Assembly (NCBI GenBank): GCA_016124805.1
Contig: WGND01000001.1
Location: 1-64,000 of the forward strand
Source: Hyphomicrobiales bacterium
GTDB lineage: Bacteria > Pseudomonadota > Alphaproteobacteria > Parvibaculales > Parvibaculaceae
Reading direction: 5' to 3'
DNA length: 64,000 bases
The position numbers were made by a program, and so were the translations under genes. Within the stretch, counting starts at the first letter, position 1; each line of letters opens with the position of its first letter. This document shows positions 8,037 through 16,427 of the stretch, in pieces. The notes under the pieces are model-generated. The model worked only from the letters and a program-made list of their open reading frames with translations, was not told the DNA's origin and searched no databases.

Positions 8037-9338
8037 ATGTATATGCCGCCCGCCAATCCGCTTGCAACGAACAACCCCGCCTGGCTGCGCGACGGCGCGC
8101 CGCATCTCTGGCTGCCCTATACGCAGATGCAGACCGTGCCGATGCCGCTGCCGGTGGCGCGGACGGAGGGTGTGCGGATCGTTCTGGATGATGGCCGCGA
8201 ACTGATTGACGGCATTTCTTCCTGGTGGACGGCCGCCCATGGCTATAACCATCCCCATATACGCGCCGCTGTGACCGAGCAGCTCGGCAAGATGCCCCAT
8301 GTGATGCTGGGCGGACTTGCCCATGAACCCGCCGCCCGCCTTGCCAAACGTCTGGCCGATCTCACGCCGGGCGATCTGGCGCATGTCTTCTTCTCGGAGT
8401 CCGGCTCCGTCTCGGTCGAGATCGGCATGAAAATCGCCGTGCAGTACTGGATCAATCAGGACCGGAAGGGCCGCACACGCTTTGTGAGCTTCAAGGGCGG
8501 CTATCACGGCGACACGCTGGCGACCATGTCGGTCTGCGACCCGGATGAGGGCATGCACACGCTCTTCAAAGGGGCCATTGCCGAGCAGGTGCTGGCCGCC
8601 CTGCCGGTCGACGAGGAAGCCACCGACCGGCTTGATGCGCTGCTCGCCGCCAACGCCGCCACGCTTGCTGCCGTGCTGGTGGAGCCGCTGGTGCAAGGGG
8701 CGGGCGGCATGGTGTTTCACGATGCGGCAACGCTCAAGCGCCTGCGCCAGCTCTGCGACAAGCATGGGCTGCTGCTGATCGCCGATGAAATTTTTACCGG
8801 CTTTGGCCGCACGGGCGCGCTCTTTGCCTGCGATCAGGCGGGCATCGTGCCCGACATCATGACGCTTTCCAAAGCACTGACCGGCGGCACCATGGCGCTG
8901 GCGGCGACCATCGCCCGGACACCCATTTTCGAGGCCTTTCTGGGGACCGACCCGGCCAAGGCGCTTATGCATGGCCCGACCTATCAGGGCAATGCGCTGG
9001 CCTGTGCGGCGGCCAATGCCTCGCTCGACCTCTTTGAGCGTGAGCCCCGACTGGAGCAGGTCGCCGCCATCAGCGCGCAGCTTGCCCGCGAGCTGGAACC
9101 GGCCCGCGCCCTGCCCGGCGTCGTCGATGTGCGCGTTAAAGGGGCCATCGGGGTGATCGAACTTGAAGCCATGCACGATATTGACGGCATGAAGCGCCGC
9201 TTCGTGGAGGCCGGGGTCTGGATCCGCCCCTTTGGCCGGACTGTTTACACCACACCGCCTCTGGTGATCGAACCGACCGATCTTGCCCAAATTACAGGCG
9301 CCATGGTCAATGTGGTGGCGAGCCATAGGCCCAAGTGA
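8037..9338 (+). CDS. bioA: Adenosylmethionine-8-amino-7-oxononanoate aminotransferase
   Basis: 433-aa class III aminotransferase converting KAPA to 7,8-diaminopelargonate with SAM as the amino donor. The PLP lysine is Lys279 (TLSKALTGG). DGISSWWTAAHGYNHP near residue 60 and ADEIFTGFGRTG before the lysine are characteristic of BioA rather than other class III enzymes. Separately transcribed from bioB and from qor-bioF-bioD. No BioC, BioH or BioZ gene is in the window. Confidence 0.95.
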   Translation: MYMPPANPLATNNPAWLRDGAPHLWLPYTQMQTVPMPLPVARTEGVRIVLDDGRELIDGISSWWTAAHGYNHPHIRAAVTEQLGKMPHVMLGGLAHEPAARLAKRLADLTPGDLAHVFFSESGSVSVEIGMKIAVQYWINQDRKGRTRFVSFKGGYHGDTLATMSVCDPDEGMHTLFKGAIAEQVLAALPVDEEATDRLDALLAANAATLAAVLVEPLVQGAGGMVFHDAATLKRLRQLCDKHGLLLIADEIFTGFGRTGALFACDQAGIVPDIMTLSKALTGGTMALAATIARTPIFEAFLGTDPAKALMHGPTYQGNALACAAANASLDLFEREPRLEQVAAISAQLARELEPARALPGVVDVRVKGAIGVIELEAMHDIDGMKRRFVEAGVWIRPFGRTVYTTPPLVIEPTDLAQITGAMVNVVASHRPK

Positions 9339-9567
9339 GTCGAAACTGCCGCGTTGGACATACTTTTTATGGTGGTATGCGGATTTTTCTCTGCCACATG
9401 TTGAGTTTCAACGGCCACACACATTACTCTCAAATCAGGGACCGATTCGGTTTCCTCTTTTCGTTCAGAATCGTATGGAAGGCCGTCGCACAGAAAGTGT
9501 TTCGGCCTTGAGGGCAAATTATTCCAGCCGCAGAGGATAAGCGGCACTTAGAGGGAAGGCGCAAGCC

Positions 9568-10278
9568 ATGCACGTCATCGCATTCGCCTCGCAAAAGGGC
9601 GGCTCCGGCAAAACCACGCTGGCAGGACATATCGCCGTTGAAGCGGAGCATCAGGAAGCCGGACCGGTCGCACTGATCGACACTGACCCGCAGGGCAGCC
9701 TTTCACAATGGTGGAATGCCCGCGAGGCCGAGCGTCCCTTCTTTGTGCGGCCCTCCCATAACGGACTGAAGGCCGATCTGGCGCGCCTCAAGGAAGGCGG
9801 CGTGGAGCTCGTCATCATCGACACCCCGCCTGCCATCACCAAAACAATCGCCGAAGTGATTGCGCTGTCCGATCTGGTGGTCATTCCCACCCGCCCCAGC
9901 CCGCATGATCTGCGTGCCGCCGGCGCCTCGGTGCGGCTCTGTGAAGAACTTGGCAAGCCGCTTGTCTTTGCGGTGAATGGCGCCAGCCCGCGGGCCCGCA
10001 TCACGACAGAAGCCGTGATCGCGCTTTCCCAGCACGGGCCTGTTGCTCCCTCCGTCATCCACCAGCGGATCGATTTTGCCTCCAGCATGATTGATGGTCG
10101 GACCGTGATGGAGATTGCATCTCAGACCAAATCAGCAGATGAGATTTTTGAACTCTGGTCTTTTCTGGAAAACCGGCTGAAGGGACGCGAAACATCGCCC
10201 CTTCTTTCACCTGTGGCCTCGACACGTGATTCCAGCGTAGACTCGGCAATCGGCAATATCTTGCGAGGGGCTGCCTAA
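9568..10278 (+). CDS. ParA/MinD-type ATPase
   Basis: 236 aa. The deviant Walker A box KGGSGKTT starts at residue 10, so the protein is a short ParA without an N-terminal HTH. A second motif LIDTDPQGSLSQWW and a Walker-B-like VIIDTPPAIT follow. Such ATPases position plasmids, chromosomes or protein complexes by dimerising on DNA or membrane. There is no parB or parS next to it; instead the next gene, one base after its stop, encodes a SPOR-domain membrane protein. That favours a role in cell-pole or division-site positioning over plasmid partition (inference). Confidence 0.88.
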   Translation: MHVIAFASQKGGSGKTTLAGHIAVEAEHQEAGPVALIDTDPQGSLSQWWNAREAERPFFVRPSHNGLKADLARLKEGGVELVIIDTPPAITKTIAEVIALSDLVVIPTRPSPHDLRAAGASVRLCEELGKPLVFAVNGASPRARITTEAVIALSQHGPVAPSVIHQRIDFASSMIDGRTVMEIASQTKSADEIFELWSFLENRLKGRETSPLLSPVASTRDSSVDSAIGNILRGAA

Positions 10279-10279
10279 T

Positions 10280-11248
10280 ATGACGAAGAAGCCGGCTTCC
10301 CTGACGGGCGATTTGTTGGCCCGCAAAGGCGAAGCCACCCCCCTGCCCACGGATCCCGGGGCAAGGATGACGATTTCCTCCGGCCGCCAGCCCCATCTTG
10401 AGGGCATTGGCACGGCGGGGCATCTGGACATCAGCACGTCGGAAGGTCTCTATGGTGAGGACACCAGGGAGACTTCCGAGATGGAAAATGAGTCCGAACG
10501 CCCCCGGCCGCCGGAGCCGGAAATCATCTACACACCTGACGAAGATGAAGGTGGCGGGGGGCGCACGCGCCTGATCGCGGCGGGCCTGCTTGGCGCTGTG
10601 CTGATTGGCGGCGTCATTCTGGCCCTGTCGCAGCCGAAATCTGACAGCGTCGCGCCGCTCGCAACCGAAATTGCCGATGCACCCATGGCGACGACGACGG
10701 ATACAGCGCCGCTGGCCGAAAGCACTGACGACGGCCCGTTCAGCGCCGCCCCTTCCAATCAAAGCGGCCTGTCGAGCCCGGATGAGGTCGCCGCAGCGCT
10801 CGCACCCGGCAATAATGACGAAACAGATGCGGTCGCTGACAGCACGGCGGAAAATGCGCTGGCCGACAGCCTGCCCGCGACAGCGGTGCCTGAGGCTGCC
10901 GAACCGGAAGCCATTGTGCCTGAAACGGTTCCGGCGCAAGTGGCCGAGACAACCCCGGCCACCCCGCCGGCGCCTGTGGCAGACGCCGCACCTGCAAGCG
11001 GTGGTGCCTATGTGGTCCAGCTTCTCGCATTGCGCGATGAAGCCAGCGCCAAAACGGCCTGGGCCGGCCTTGTCAAGAAACAGCCCTCGCTTGCCGGCCA
11101 TGCGCTGGATATCGAGAAGGCCGATCTTGGCGACAAGGGCGTCTATTACCGCGTGCGGGCCGCCGGTTTTGAGACCAAAAGTGCGGCTGCAAGCTTCTGC
11201 GGCGCGCTCAAGGCCAATGGCCAGGATTGCATCGTTCGCAAGCGCTGA
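10280..11248 (+). CDS. SPOR-domain inner-membrane protein
   Basis: 322 aa. A cytoplasmic N-terminal part of about 95 residues is followed by a single TM helix (about 97-117, LIAAGLLGAVLIGGVILAL). Then come a long Ala/Pro/Glu-rich periplasmic linker and a C-terminal SPOR domain (about 245-320, YVVQLLALRDEASAKTAW... to CIVRKR). SPOR domains bind denuded septal peptidoglycan, targeting proteins to the division site. The gene starts one base after the parA-like stop and is almost certainly cotranscribed with it. A hairpin terminator follows at 11271-11300. Confidence 0.85.
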   Translation: MTKKPASLTGDLLARKGEATPLPTDPGARMTISSGRQPHLEGIGTAGHLDISTSEGLYGEDTRETSEMENESERPRPPEPEIIYTPDEDEGGGGRTRLIAAGLLGAVLIGGVILALSQPKSDSVAPLATEIADAPMATTTDTAPLAESTDDGPFSAAPSNQSGLSSPDEVAAALAPGNNDETDAVADSTAENALADSLPATAVPEAAEPEAIVPETVPAQVAETTPATPPAPVADAAPASGGAYVVQLLALRDEASAKTAWAGLVKKQPSLAGHALDIEKADLGDKGVYYRVRAAGFETKSAAASFCGALKANGQDCIVRKR

Positions 11249-11270
11249 CCCCTTCGACATCCATGACAAG

Positions 11271-11300
11271 CGCCTCCGGCCTTTCACGCCGGGGGCGTTT
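11271..11300 (+). terminator. Intrinsic terminator after the parA-SPOR operon
   Basis: Ten-base arms CGCCTCCGGC and GCCGGGGGCG (one G-T pair) with a 7-base loop, followed by TTTTC; 22 bp after the SPOR gene stop. Confidence 0.75.
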
Positions 11301-11385
11301 TCATGTGCTCCTGTTTGCGCAGACCGCGAGGGGGTCGTAGGGTCACGCCATCGAAATTCAAAACAAGAAAATGACAGGAACAGAA

Positions 11386-12030
11386 ATGATTGACGCCGTG
11401 ATCTGGGATTTTGGTGGCGTGTTCACCACGAGCCCCTTTGAGGCTTTTGCCCGTTTTGAGAAGGAAAAAGGGCTGCCGGAAAATTTCATCCGCACCATCA
11501 ACAGTCAGAATTATGAGACCAATGCCTGGGCATTGTTCGAACAGAACGCCATCGACATGGATGCGTTTGACGAAAAATTCGCGCAGGAATCAAAAGCGCT
11601 CGGCCATGAAGTGCGCGGACGCGATGTGATTGCGCTGCTCTCGGGCGATGTCCGACCCGCCATGGTGGAAGCGCTTCGACGCTGCAAGGCCAGGGTCAAG
11701 GTCGGCTGCATTACCAATAATGTGGCCGCCGGCGAAGGGGCGGGCATGGCACAGACCCATGCCAAGGCGCAGGCCGTGCAGGAAATCTTCGCCCTGTTTG
11801 ATCATGTGATCGAGAGTTCAAAGGCTGGTGTGCGCAAGCCCGATCCGAAAATCTATCTCATGTCCTGCGAGGCGCTGGGCGTGTCGCCGGACAAGGCTGT
11901 CTATCTCGACGATCTGGGGATCAATCTCAAACCGGCCAAAGCCCTCGGCATGCAGACCATCAAGGTCACCGGGGCCGAACAGGCGATTTCCGAACTCGAA
12001 GCCATTACCGGCTTTGAGCTCAGCGCCTAA
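11386..12030 (+). CDS. HAD-superfamily hydrolase (subclass IA)
   Basis: 214 aa from the ATG at 11386, which has AGGAA eight bases upstream; an in-frame ATG at 11371 would add five residues. HAD motif I is WDFGGVF with the nucleophile Asp, motif II is CITNN, motif III is the lysine in VRKPDPKIY, and motif IV is VYLDDLGINL. The DFGGV form, in which the usual second Asp is Gly, is found in the epoxide-hydrolase-N-terminal/ACAD10-like branch. Substrate cannot be inferred from sequence or neighbours. Confidence 0.85.
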   Translation: MIDAVIWDFGGVFTTSPFEAFARFEKEKGLPENFIRTINSQNYETNAWALFEQNAIDMDAFDEKFAQESKALGHEVRGRDVIALLSGDVRPAMVEALRRCKARVKVGCITNNVAAGEGAGMAQTHAKAQAVQEIFALFDHVIESSKAGVRKPDPKIYLMSCEALGVSPDKAVYLDDLGINLKPAKALGMQTIKVTGAEQAISELEAITGFELSA

Positions 12031-12035
12031 AGAAA

Positions 12036-12058
12036 GGGCCGCGTCCTGGACGCGGCCC
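12036..12058. terminator. GC-rich hairpin between convergent HAD and TerB-like genes
   Basis: Eleven-base arms (GGGCCGCGTCC and its complement) separated by one base. On the minus strand it is followed by TTTCTTTAG, on the plus strand by CCTTCAATT, so it fits best as the end of the leftward gene but lies just after the rightward HAD gene too. Confidence 0.6.
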
Positions 12059-12098
12059 CCCTTCAATTCATGTCTGCCAGTCATGGCGGCAAAAGGGC

Positions 12099-12536
12099 TC
12101 AGGCTTTCTGGGCCGCTTCCACATCTGCCGGTGAGAGACCGATTTCCTTGCCGAGCTGATGGATCATCGTGGCTTCCAGCTTATGGACCAGGCCGTCGGA
12201 CAGGGCGACCTCCCAGAGCATCTTCACCACATTCTTGCGTTCGTCCATGGTGAAGCCATCGCTGATGGCCTTGGTGAAAATCCATTCGCCCATGCCGATC
12301 TTCTGACGGCTGACAGCCAGTTCCAGCAAAGCGGCTGCATCGGCGTCATCGAGCTGAAAGTGACGGCTCAGAATGTTGCGGATGGCGGCTTTTTCAGAAT
12401 CGGCGAAATCGTCGTCACGGCGGGCCGCCTCAACGAGCAGTGCCGCAGCAGCCAGACGCTTGGCCTCTTCGCTCATGGGAGCGCCGCCCTGCGTTGAAAG
12501 CCCTTTTTTGAGCGCCTTGATAATTGTTTCCAGCAT
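12099..12536 (-). CDS. TerB-like tellurite-resistance-family protein
   Basis: 145-aa all-helical protein matching the TerB/DjlA N-terminal-like family: an acidic metal-binding helix LLVEAARRDDDFADSEKAAI near residues 33-53 and a second, related helix LWEVALSDGLVHKLE later. No other ter genes are nearby, so a general stress or metal-sensing role is more likely than a complete tellurite-resistance locus (inference). It lies downstream of the RND exporter on the same strand with a 127-bp gap containing a small hairpin. Confidence 0.8.
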   Translation of the reverse strand: MLETIIKALKKGLSTQGGAPMSEEAKRLAAAALLVEAARRDDDFADSEKAAIRNILSRHFQLDDADAAALLELAVSRQKIGMGEWIFTKAISDGFTMDERKNVVKMLWEVALSDGLVHKLEATMIHQLGKEIGLSPADVEAAQKA

Positions 12537-12663
12537 TGTGTTGCTCCCCTATGCAGGCCGCATTCATGCATGCGGCTTAGCCTGTCCTTTTATATCGTTA
12601 TGGCGGGCGAGACTATAACGAGTCATCCATTCTGTCGCCTCCCACGATGCGTTTGGGCCGATT

Positions 12664-14994
12664 TCACGTCATTTTTGTCCGCATCGGGCTCGGGCGACCG
12701 GGAAAAACAAGCTCCAGCACCGTGGCCAGCGCCGGCATGAAGACCAGAACGAGGATAATCTCGAGACCGAAGATCAGCGCAAAGACCCCTCCAAGATCAC
12801 GGAGAAAGGCATTTTCTGCCCCCAGCCAGACAAGTGCGGTCAGGACCGGCAGCAGCGCGCCTGCCAGCACGCCCATGCCGGTTTCCTCCAGCGCCAGACG
12901 GCAGGAATCGGTGATGTTGCGGCCTTCATTCTGATGCTCGCGGATGGCCATGGCGGGCGGCAGGATGAGGCCGATGCCGACCGTCAACGCCAGCGCCATG
13001 ACGGGCAGCAAGGGCATGGTGAGCGGCTGATGGACCGCTCCCATGAAGCCGAGACCGAAGGCCGAACAGAGGAGCAACGGCAGCAGGCAGATCGCCGCAA
13101 TGCGCCAGTCGCGCCAGACCAGTACAAGAACCGCCATCAGGACAATGCTGAACCAGGCCATGATTGCGGGTTCTGCGCTCATGAGCGTGTCGTTGCGCGC
13201 CGCCTTGAGCGCCAGCGCCCCGGTTATCGCTTCAATCGTGATGTCCTTGCTGGGATGGCTTGTAACATAGGATTCGATGGCCGCCATGGCGGTTGCAATG
13301 GTGGGGGCGCTGCGATCGCGCAAATAAAGCCTGAACTGGTATTTGGTGCAGTCGGCATTCATCAGATGCGTGAGGCCCGGCGTGGTTGAAACGGCCTGCC
13401 CCAATGTCTCGCGATTGCGCGGCAGCACTTCCCAGCGCGGATTGTTCTCGTTCCATCCGGCGGCAGACCGCTTGACGGCCTCGGGCAGTGAGCGGACCTG
13501 ACGGATGCCGGGCGTGTTGCGCAGGGTGTAGGACATATCCTCAAGATATTTCATCAGCGGATAGGCAATGCAGGTGCGGCTGGGCCCTGCAAGGATGAGG
13601 GTGAGATCGTTCAGCGCATAGGGAAATGCGGTCGCCAGCAGCTCGTTGCCGTCTTCATTTTCTTCGCCCTGAAGTGACACGAAGCCGCCATCGCCCAGCG
13701 GACGCTGCCCTGCGTAATAGGCGGCGACAACGAAAAGTGGCAGCGCCAGAAGAAGAACCGGGATGGCGCGGCGGGGGCGGGCGACCTTGCCGAGCTTGAG
13801 CATCAGCTGGCCGATAAAGGCAGAAAATCTCGACGGCGTGGCCGCATGCGAGCCGGGCAGATAGCTCAAAAGCAGCGGCAGCAGAACAAGGCAGGCCAGC
13901 AGGGCGAGGAGCGAGCCCAGCGCGGCACCTTCGGCCACCCGCCGGATCAACGCCACCGGCACAAGATAGAGCGTGGCAAAGGCCAGAAATGTGATGATGC
14001 CAATCAGAAGGGCGGAAGGCAGAACAGCGCGAAAAGCCTCGCGGGCCGCCATTTCCGGTGTCATGCCCTGCGCACGGGCCTGTCGATAGGCAAGGGTGAC
14101 GCGGATGGCGTGGGTGCCGGCCAGCGCATAGACGGCAAAGCTTGCCGTCAAGGCATAGAGGTCAGCTGGAAAGAAGGCCAGTCGCATGGCCCCCTGCGAC
14201 CAGATGACGGCAATGATGATGCTCGCGCCCGCCAGCAGACCGGGTCCAAACGAGGTCGTGATGACAGGCATGAGGACCAGCGCCAGCAGCAGGGCACCTG
14301 CAAACCAGAGGAAATTCTGATCGGCAAGGGGACGCAGGACCGGCGGCGTGATGTCGGGCAGGAGCACGCTGAGCCGGGTTTCGCCATCAGTAAAGCGCAC
14401 CAGAAATTCAGGTGACAGGGCCGCGCGCAACACCCTGAGACCATCGGCCTGCGCGCCCGGTATCTGGGGACCGGCGATCTCGGCTGTCACCAGCGCCACG
14501 CGATCATCTGTCGAGACAAGCAGGCCGCGCCAGCCTGCCTGCGCCGCATGGCTCGGCAGCGCCGCCAGAGTCTTGTCCGGCATGGCCGTCTTGGCTTTTT
14601 CCGGCAATTCAAGCAGGGGACGGGGTGAAATGCTCTCGCTTGTCGCTTCGAGATAGCGGATATCGGGGCTCCAGAGAGATCGAACGCTGTGGGGCCGGAT
14701 ATTGGGTAAGCTCGCGATCTCATCGGCCAGCAGCTTCAGCTTGCGCAAGAAGCCGTCGGTCCAGATTGTTCCCTCACGCGCCTCCAGCATCAGGATCAGG
14801 CGTCCCATGGGCATGGGCTCGCCATGTTTCTGCCAGGCCTGCACATAGGGGTGCTCCATGGGCAGGAGCCGGGTGGGGTCCGGCGCGGCGGAAGCCATGA
14901 AGCAGGCGTAAAGGGCTACCAGCGTGATCGGGGCGAGGGTCATGAGAATGACGGGCCGCAAACGAAACACCAGCAATTCCAGAAACTTGATCAT
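12664..14994 (-). CDS. RND/MMPL-family exporter
   Basis: 776 aa. One N-terminal TM helix (about residues 14-34), a large periplasmic domain, a block of hydrophobic helices (about 225-440), a second periplasmic domain and a C-terminal TM block (about 615-770) give the two-fold RND layout typical of MMPL/HpnN-type lipid or hydrophobic-compound exporters. It is shorter than drug-type AcrB (about 1040 aa) and no membrane-fusion protein or outer-membrane channel gene is adjacent. The start is 237 bp from the divergent diiron gene at 15232, so an association with the catabolic cluster is possible but unproven. Confidence 0.82.
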   Translation of the reverse strand: MIKFLELLVFRLRPVILMTLAPITLVALYACFMASAAPDPTRLLPMEHPYVQAWQKHGEPMPMGRLILMLEAREGTIWTDGFLRKLKLLADEIASLPNIRPHSVRSLWSPDIRYLEATSESISPRPLLELPEKAKTAMPDKTLAALPSHAAQAGWRGLLVSTDDRVALVTAEIAGPQIPGAQADGLRVLRAALSPEFLVRFTDGETRLSVLLPDITPPVLRPLADQNFLWFAGALLLALVLMPVITTSFGPGLLAGASIIIAVIWSQGAMRLAFFPADLYALTASFAVYALAGTHAIRVTLAYRQARAQGMTPEMAAREAFRAVLPSALLIGIITFLAFATLYLVPVALIRRVAEGAALGSLLALLACLVLLPLLLSYLPGSHAATPSRFSAFIGQLMLKLGKVARPRRAIPVLLLALPLFVVAAYYAGQRPLGDGGFVSLQGEENEDGNELLATAFPYALNDLTLILAGPSRTCIAYPLMKYLEDMSYTLRNTPGIRQVRSLPEAVKRSAAGWNENNPRWEVLPRNRETLGQAVSTTPGLTHLMNADCTKYQFRLYLRDRSAPTIATAMAAIESYVTSHPSKDITIEAITGALALKAARNDTLMSAEPAIMAWFSIVLMAVLVLVWRDWRIAAICLLPLLLCSAFGLGFMGAVHQPLTMPLLPVMALALTVGIGLILPPAMAIREHQNEGRNITDSCRLALEETGMGVLAGALLPVLTALVWLGAENAFLRDLGGVFALIFGLEIILVLVFMPALATVLELVFPGRPSPMRTKMT

Positions 14995-15135
14995 GAGCTG
15001 GTTCCGTGTGCGCGGCAGCAGGTGCCGCCGTGAAGGCCGTCAAAGCGAGAATAGCGGCTTGGCATCGCAAAACACCCGGAAATAGCACAAATCCGGGCCA
15101 AATTCATGCTTCCTTAAAGCTGTTGAGGTTAAACT

Positions 15136-15149
15136 TGACGCTCCCGTCA
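15136..15149. promoter_or_regulatory. TGAC-N6-GTCA palindrome upstream of first diiron gene
   Basis: TGAC and GTCA separated by six bases and followed by TTTTT, 82 bp before the ATG. It ends 8 bp upstream of a good -35 box. The same palindrome with the same spacing occurs three times in the TetR/second-diiron intergenic region. Confidence 0.65.
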
Positions 15150-15157
15150 TTTTTATC

Positions 15158-15185
15158 TTGACCTGTAATCGTTCCCGCTTATCAT
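15158..15185 (+). promoter_or_regulatory. Sigma70-type promoter of first diiron gene
   Basis: TTGACC at 15158-15163, a 16-bp spacer and TATCAT at 15180-15185, each one mismatch from consensus. The predicted start is about 40 bp before the ATG, which has a GAGGAGGAA ribosome site. Confidence 0.55.
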
Positions 15186-15231
15186 TTTCAGCAAGCAACC
15201 TGGCCGTACGCGGCTTTGAGGAGGAATATTT

Positions 15232-16365
15232 ATGACTGAAGTTCGCCAGATCACGAAGGACGATGCCTATGACGCCGTCGCGCCGGATGATTTTCCCGCG
15301 ATGATGGAAGTCGAGCGCTACGGCTCGCGTTCCACGGCTTTCGACAAGATCATTTCCGCGACCCATGACCATTTCTGGGATCCGCTGGACGAAAAATATA
15401 TCGACTTCAACGAGCCCTTCGATCTGGAAAACCAGATGATGATGCCCGAGGAGCTGGTGCCTGAGCTGAAGCTGCCCAGCTTCCAGAAGCTGACCGAAAA
15501 GCAGAAGATCAAATTTGCCAATGAAAGCGCCCGCTGGATGCTTTCATCGATCCTGCATGGTGAAGCCGGCGCGCTGGCCCTGTCGGCCTCGCTCTGCCAC
15601 ATCCTGAAGGATCCGGGCGCGCAGGAATATGCCGCCAATCAGGCCCGCGAAGAAGCCCGTCACGTCACCGGTTTCTCGCGCTACATCAAGGCCCGCTGGG
15701 GCAAGCCGCTGGCGGCCGGTGCCACACTCGGCAACCTGCTCACCGACATTGTGAATTCCAAGGAAGTTTACAAGAAGATCGTCGGCATGCAGATGCTGGT
15801 TGAAGGCCTGGCCATGGGTGCCTTTGCGACATTCTATGCCAAGTCGAATGACCCGCTGATGGTCAAGCTAATGCAGCTGGTGATGACGGATGAAGCCTTC
15901 CACCACAAGTTCGGCAAAATCTGGGCCGATCGCACAATCCCCAAGCTGAGCGAAGAAGAGCAGAACATCATCGAAGACTGGGCGGCGGAATGCTTCCAGA
16001 CGCTGCTGTTCAACCTTGTCAATCCCGAGCAGAAGCAGGCCATTTACGGCCAGTTCGGCCTCGACTGGCAGCAGGTCCAGCTTGAGATGCTCGAAGCCTT
16101 TGGCGATGAAGACCGTCGCGAAAGCATGAAGGAAGGCACCAACATCTTCCGTGTGCTGATCAAGACGCTTCTCAAGGCTGGCATCATCACCGACCGCACC
16201 AAGGCTTTCTATGCCGTCTATGTGAACATGGATGAGCTGAAGAGCGAAGGCGATCACATGGTGGGTGACGACATTGCTGAAGAAGGCATCAAGTTCCTTC
16301 AGAAGATCAATTTCGGCACCAATGCCGATGCGCTGAAAAATGTGACGATCGCGGCAGCTGAATAA
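15232..16365 (+). CDS. Ferritin-like diiron protein, paralog 1
   Basis: 377 aa. It has all six ligands expected of a carboxylate-bridged diiron four-helix bundle: Glu111 (ILHGEAGA), Glu141/His144 (EEARH), Glu191 (LVEGLAMG) and Glu221/His224 (DEAFHH). The fold class includes ribonucleotide reductase R2, R2lox and AurF-type oxygenases; I cannot place it in a named subfamily. A near-identical paralog at 20633 has the same numbering for every ligand. Between the two lies an aromatic meta-cleavage operon, so an oxygenase or desaturase acting on the same substrate is the leading hypothesis. A strong SD precedes the ATG, and a strong terminator shared with the convergent monooxygenase gene follows. 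Confidence 0.82.
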   Translation: MTEVRQITKDDAYDAVAPDDFPAMMEVERYGSRSTAFDKIISATHDHFWDPLDEKYIDFNEPFDLENQMMMPEELVPELKLPSFQKLTEKQKIKFANESARWMLSSILHGEAGALALSASLCHILKDPGAQEYAANQAREEARHVTGFSRYIKARWGKPLAAGATLGNLLTDIVNSKEVYKKIVGMQMLVEGLAMGAFATFYAKSNDPLMVKLMQLVMTDEAFHHKFGKIWADRTIPKLSEEEQNIIEDWAAECFQTLLFNLVNPEQKQAIYGQFGLDWQQVQLEMLEAFGDEDRRESMKEGTNIFRVLIKTLLKAGIITDRTKAFYAVYVNMDELKSEGDHMVGDDIAEEGIKFLQKINFGTNADALKNVTIAAAE

Positions 16366-16398
16366 GCACTGCGTCGACCGATAAGCGAACATGAACAA

Positions 16399-16426
16399 GG
16401 GCGGCCTTTCGGGGCCGCCCTTTTTT
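16399..16426. terminator. Intrinsic terminator between first diiron gene and FAD monooxygenase
   Basis: GGGCGGCC, a short loop, GGCCGCCC and TTTTTT on the plus strand. Located 34 bp after the diiron stop and immediately before the stop of the convergent gene. Confidence 0.85.
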
Positions 16427-16427
16427 A

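Noticed and set aside
7857-9326. A 489-codon open frame antisense to bioA
   Set aside because: Shadow of bioA; composition of the translation (His/Gly/Arg-rich) is typical of antisense frames in GC-rich DNA.
12557-12576. Hairpin GCCGCAT-N6-ATGCGGC upstream of the TerB-like gene
   Set aside because: No T-run on either strand and no sign of a regulator; not enough to call a terminator or operator.
14774-15088. A minus-strand frame beginning with a signal-peptide-like stretch
   Set aside because: It starts at TTG without a ribosome site and runs out of frame through the start of the RND exporter.
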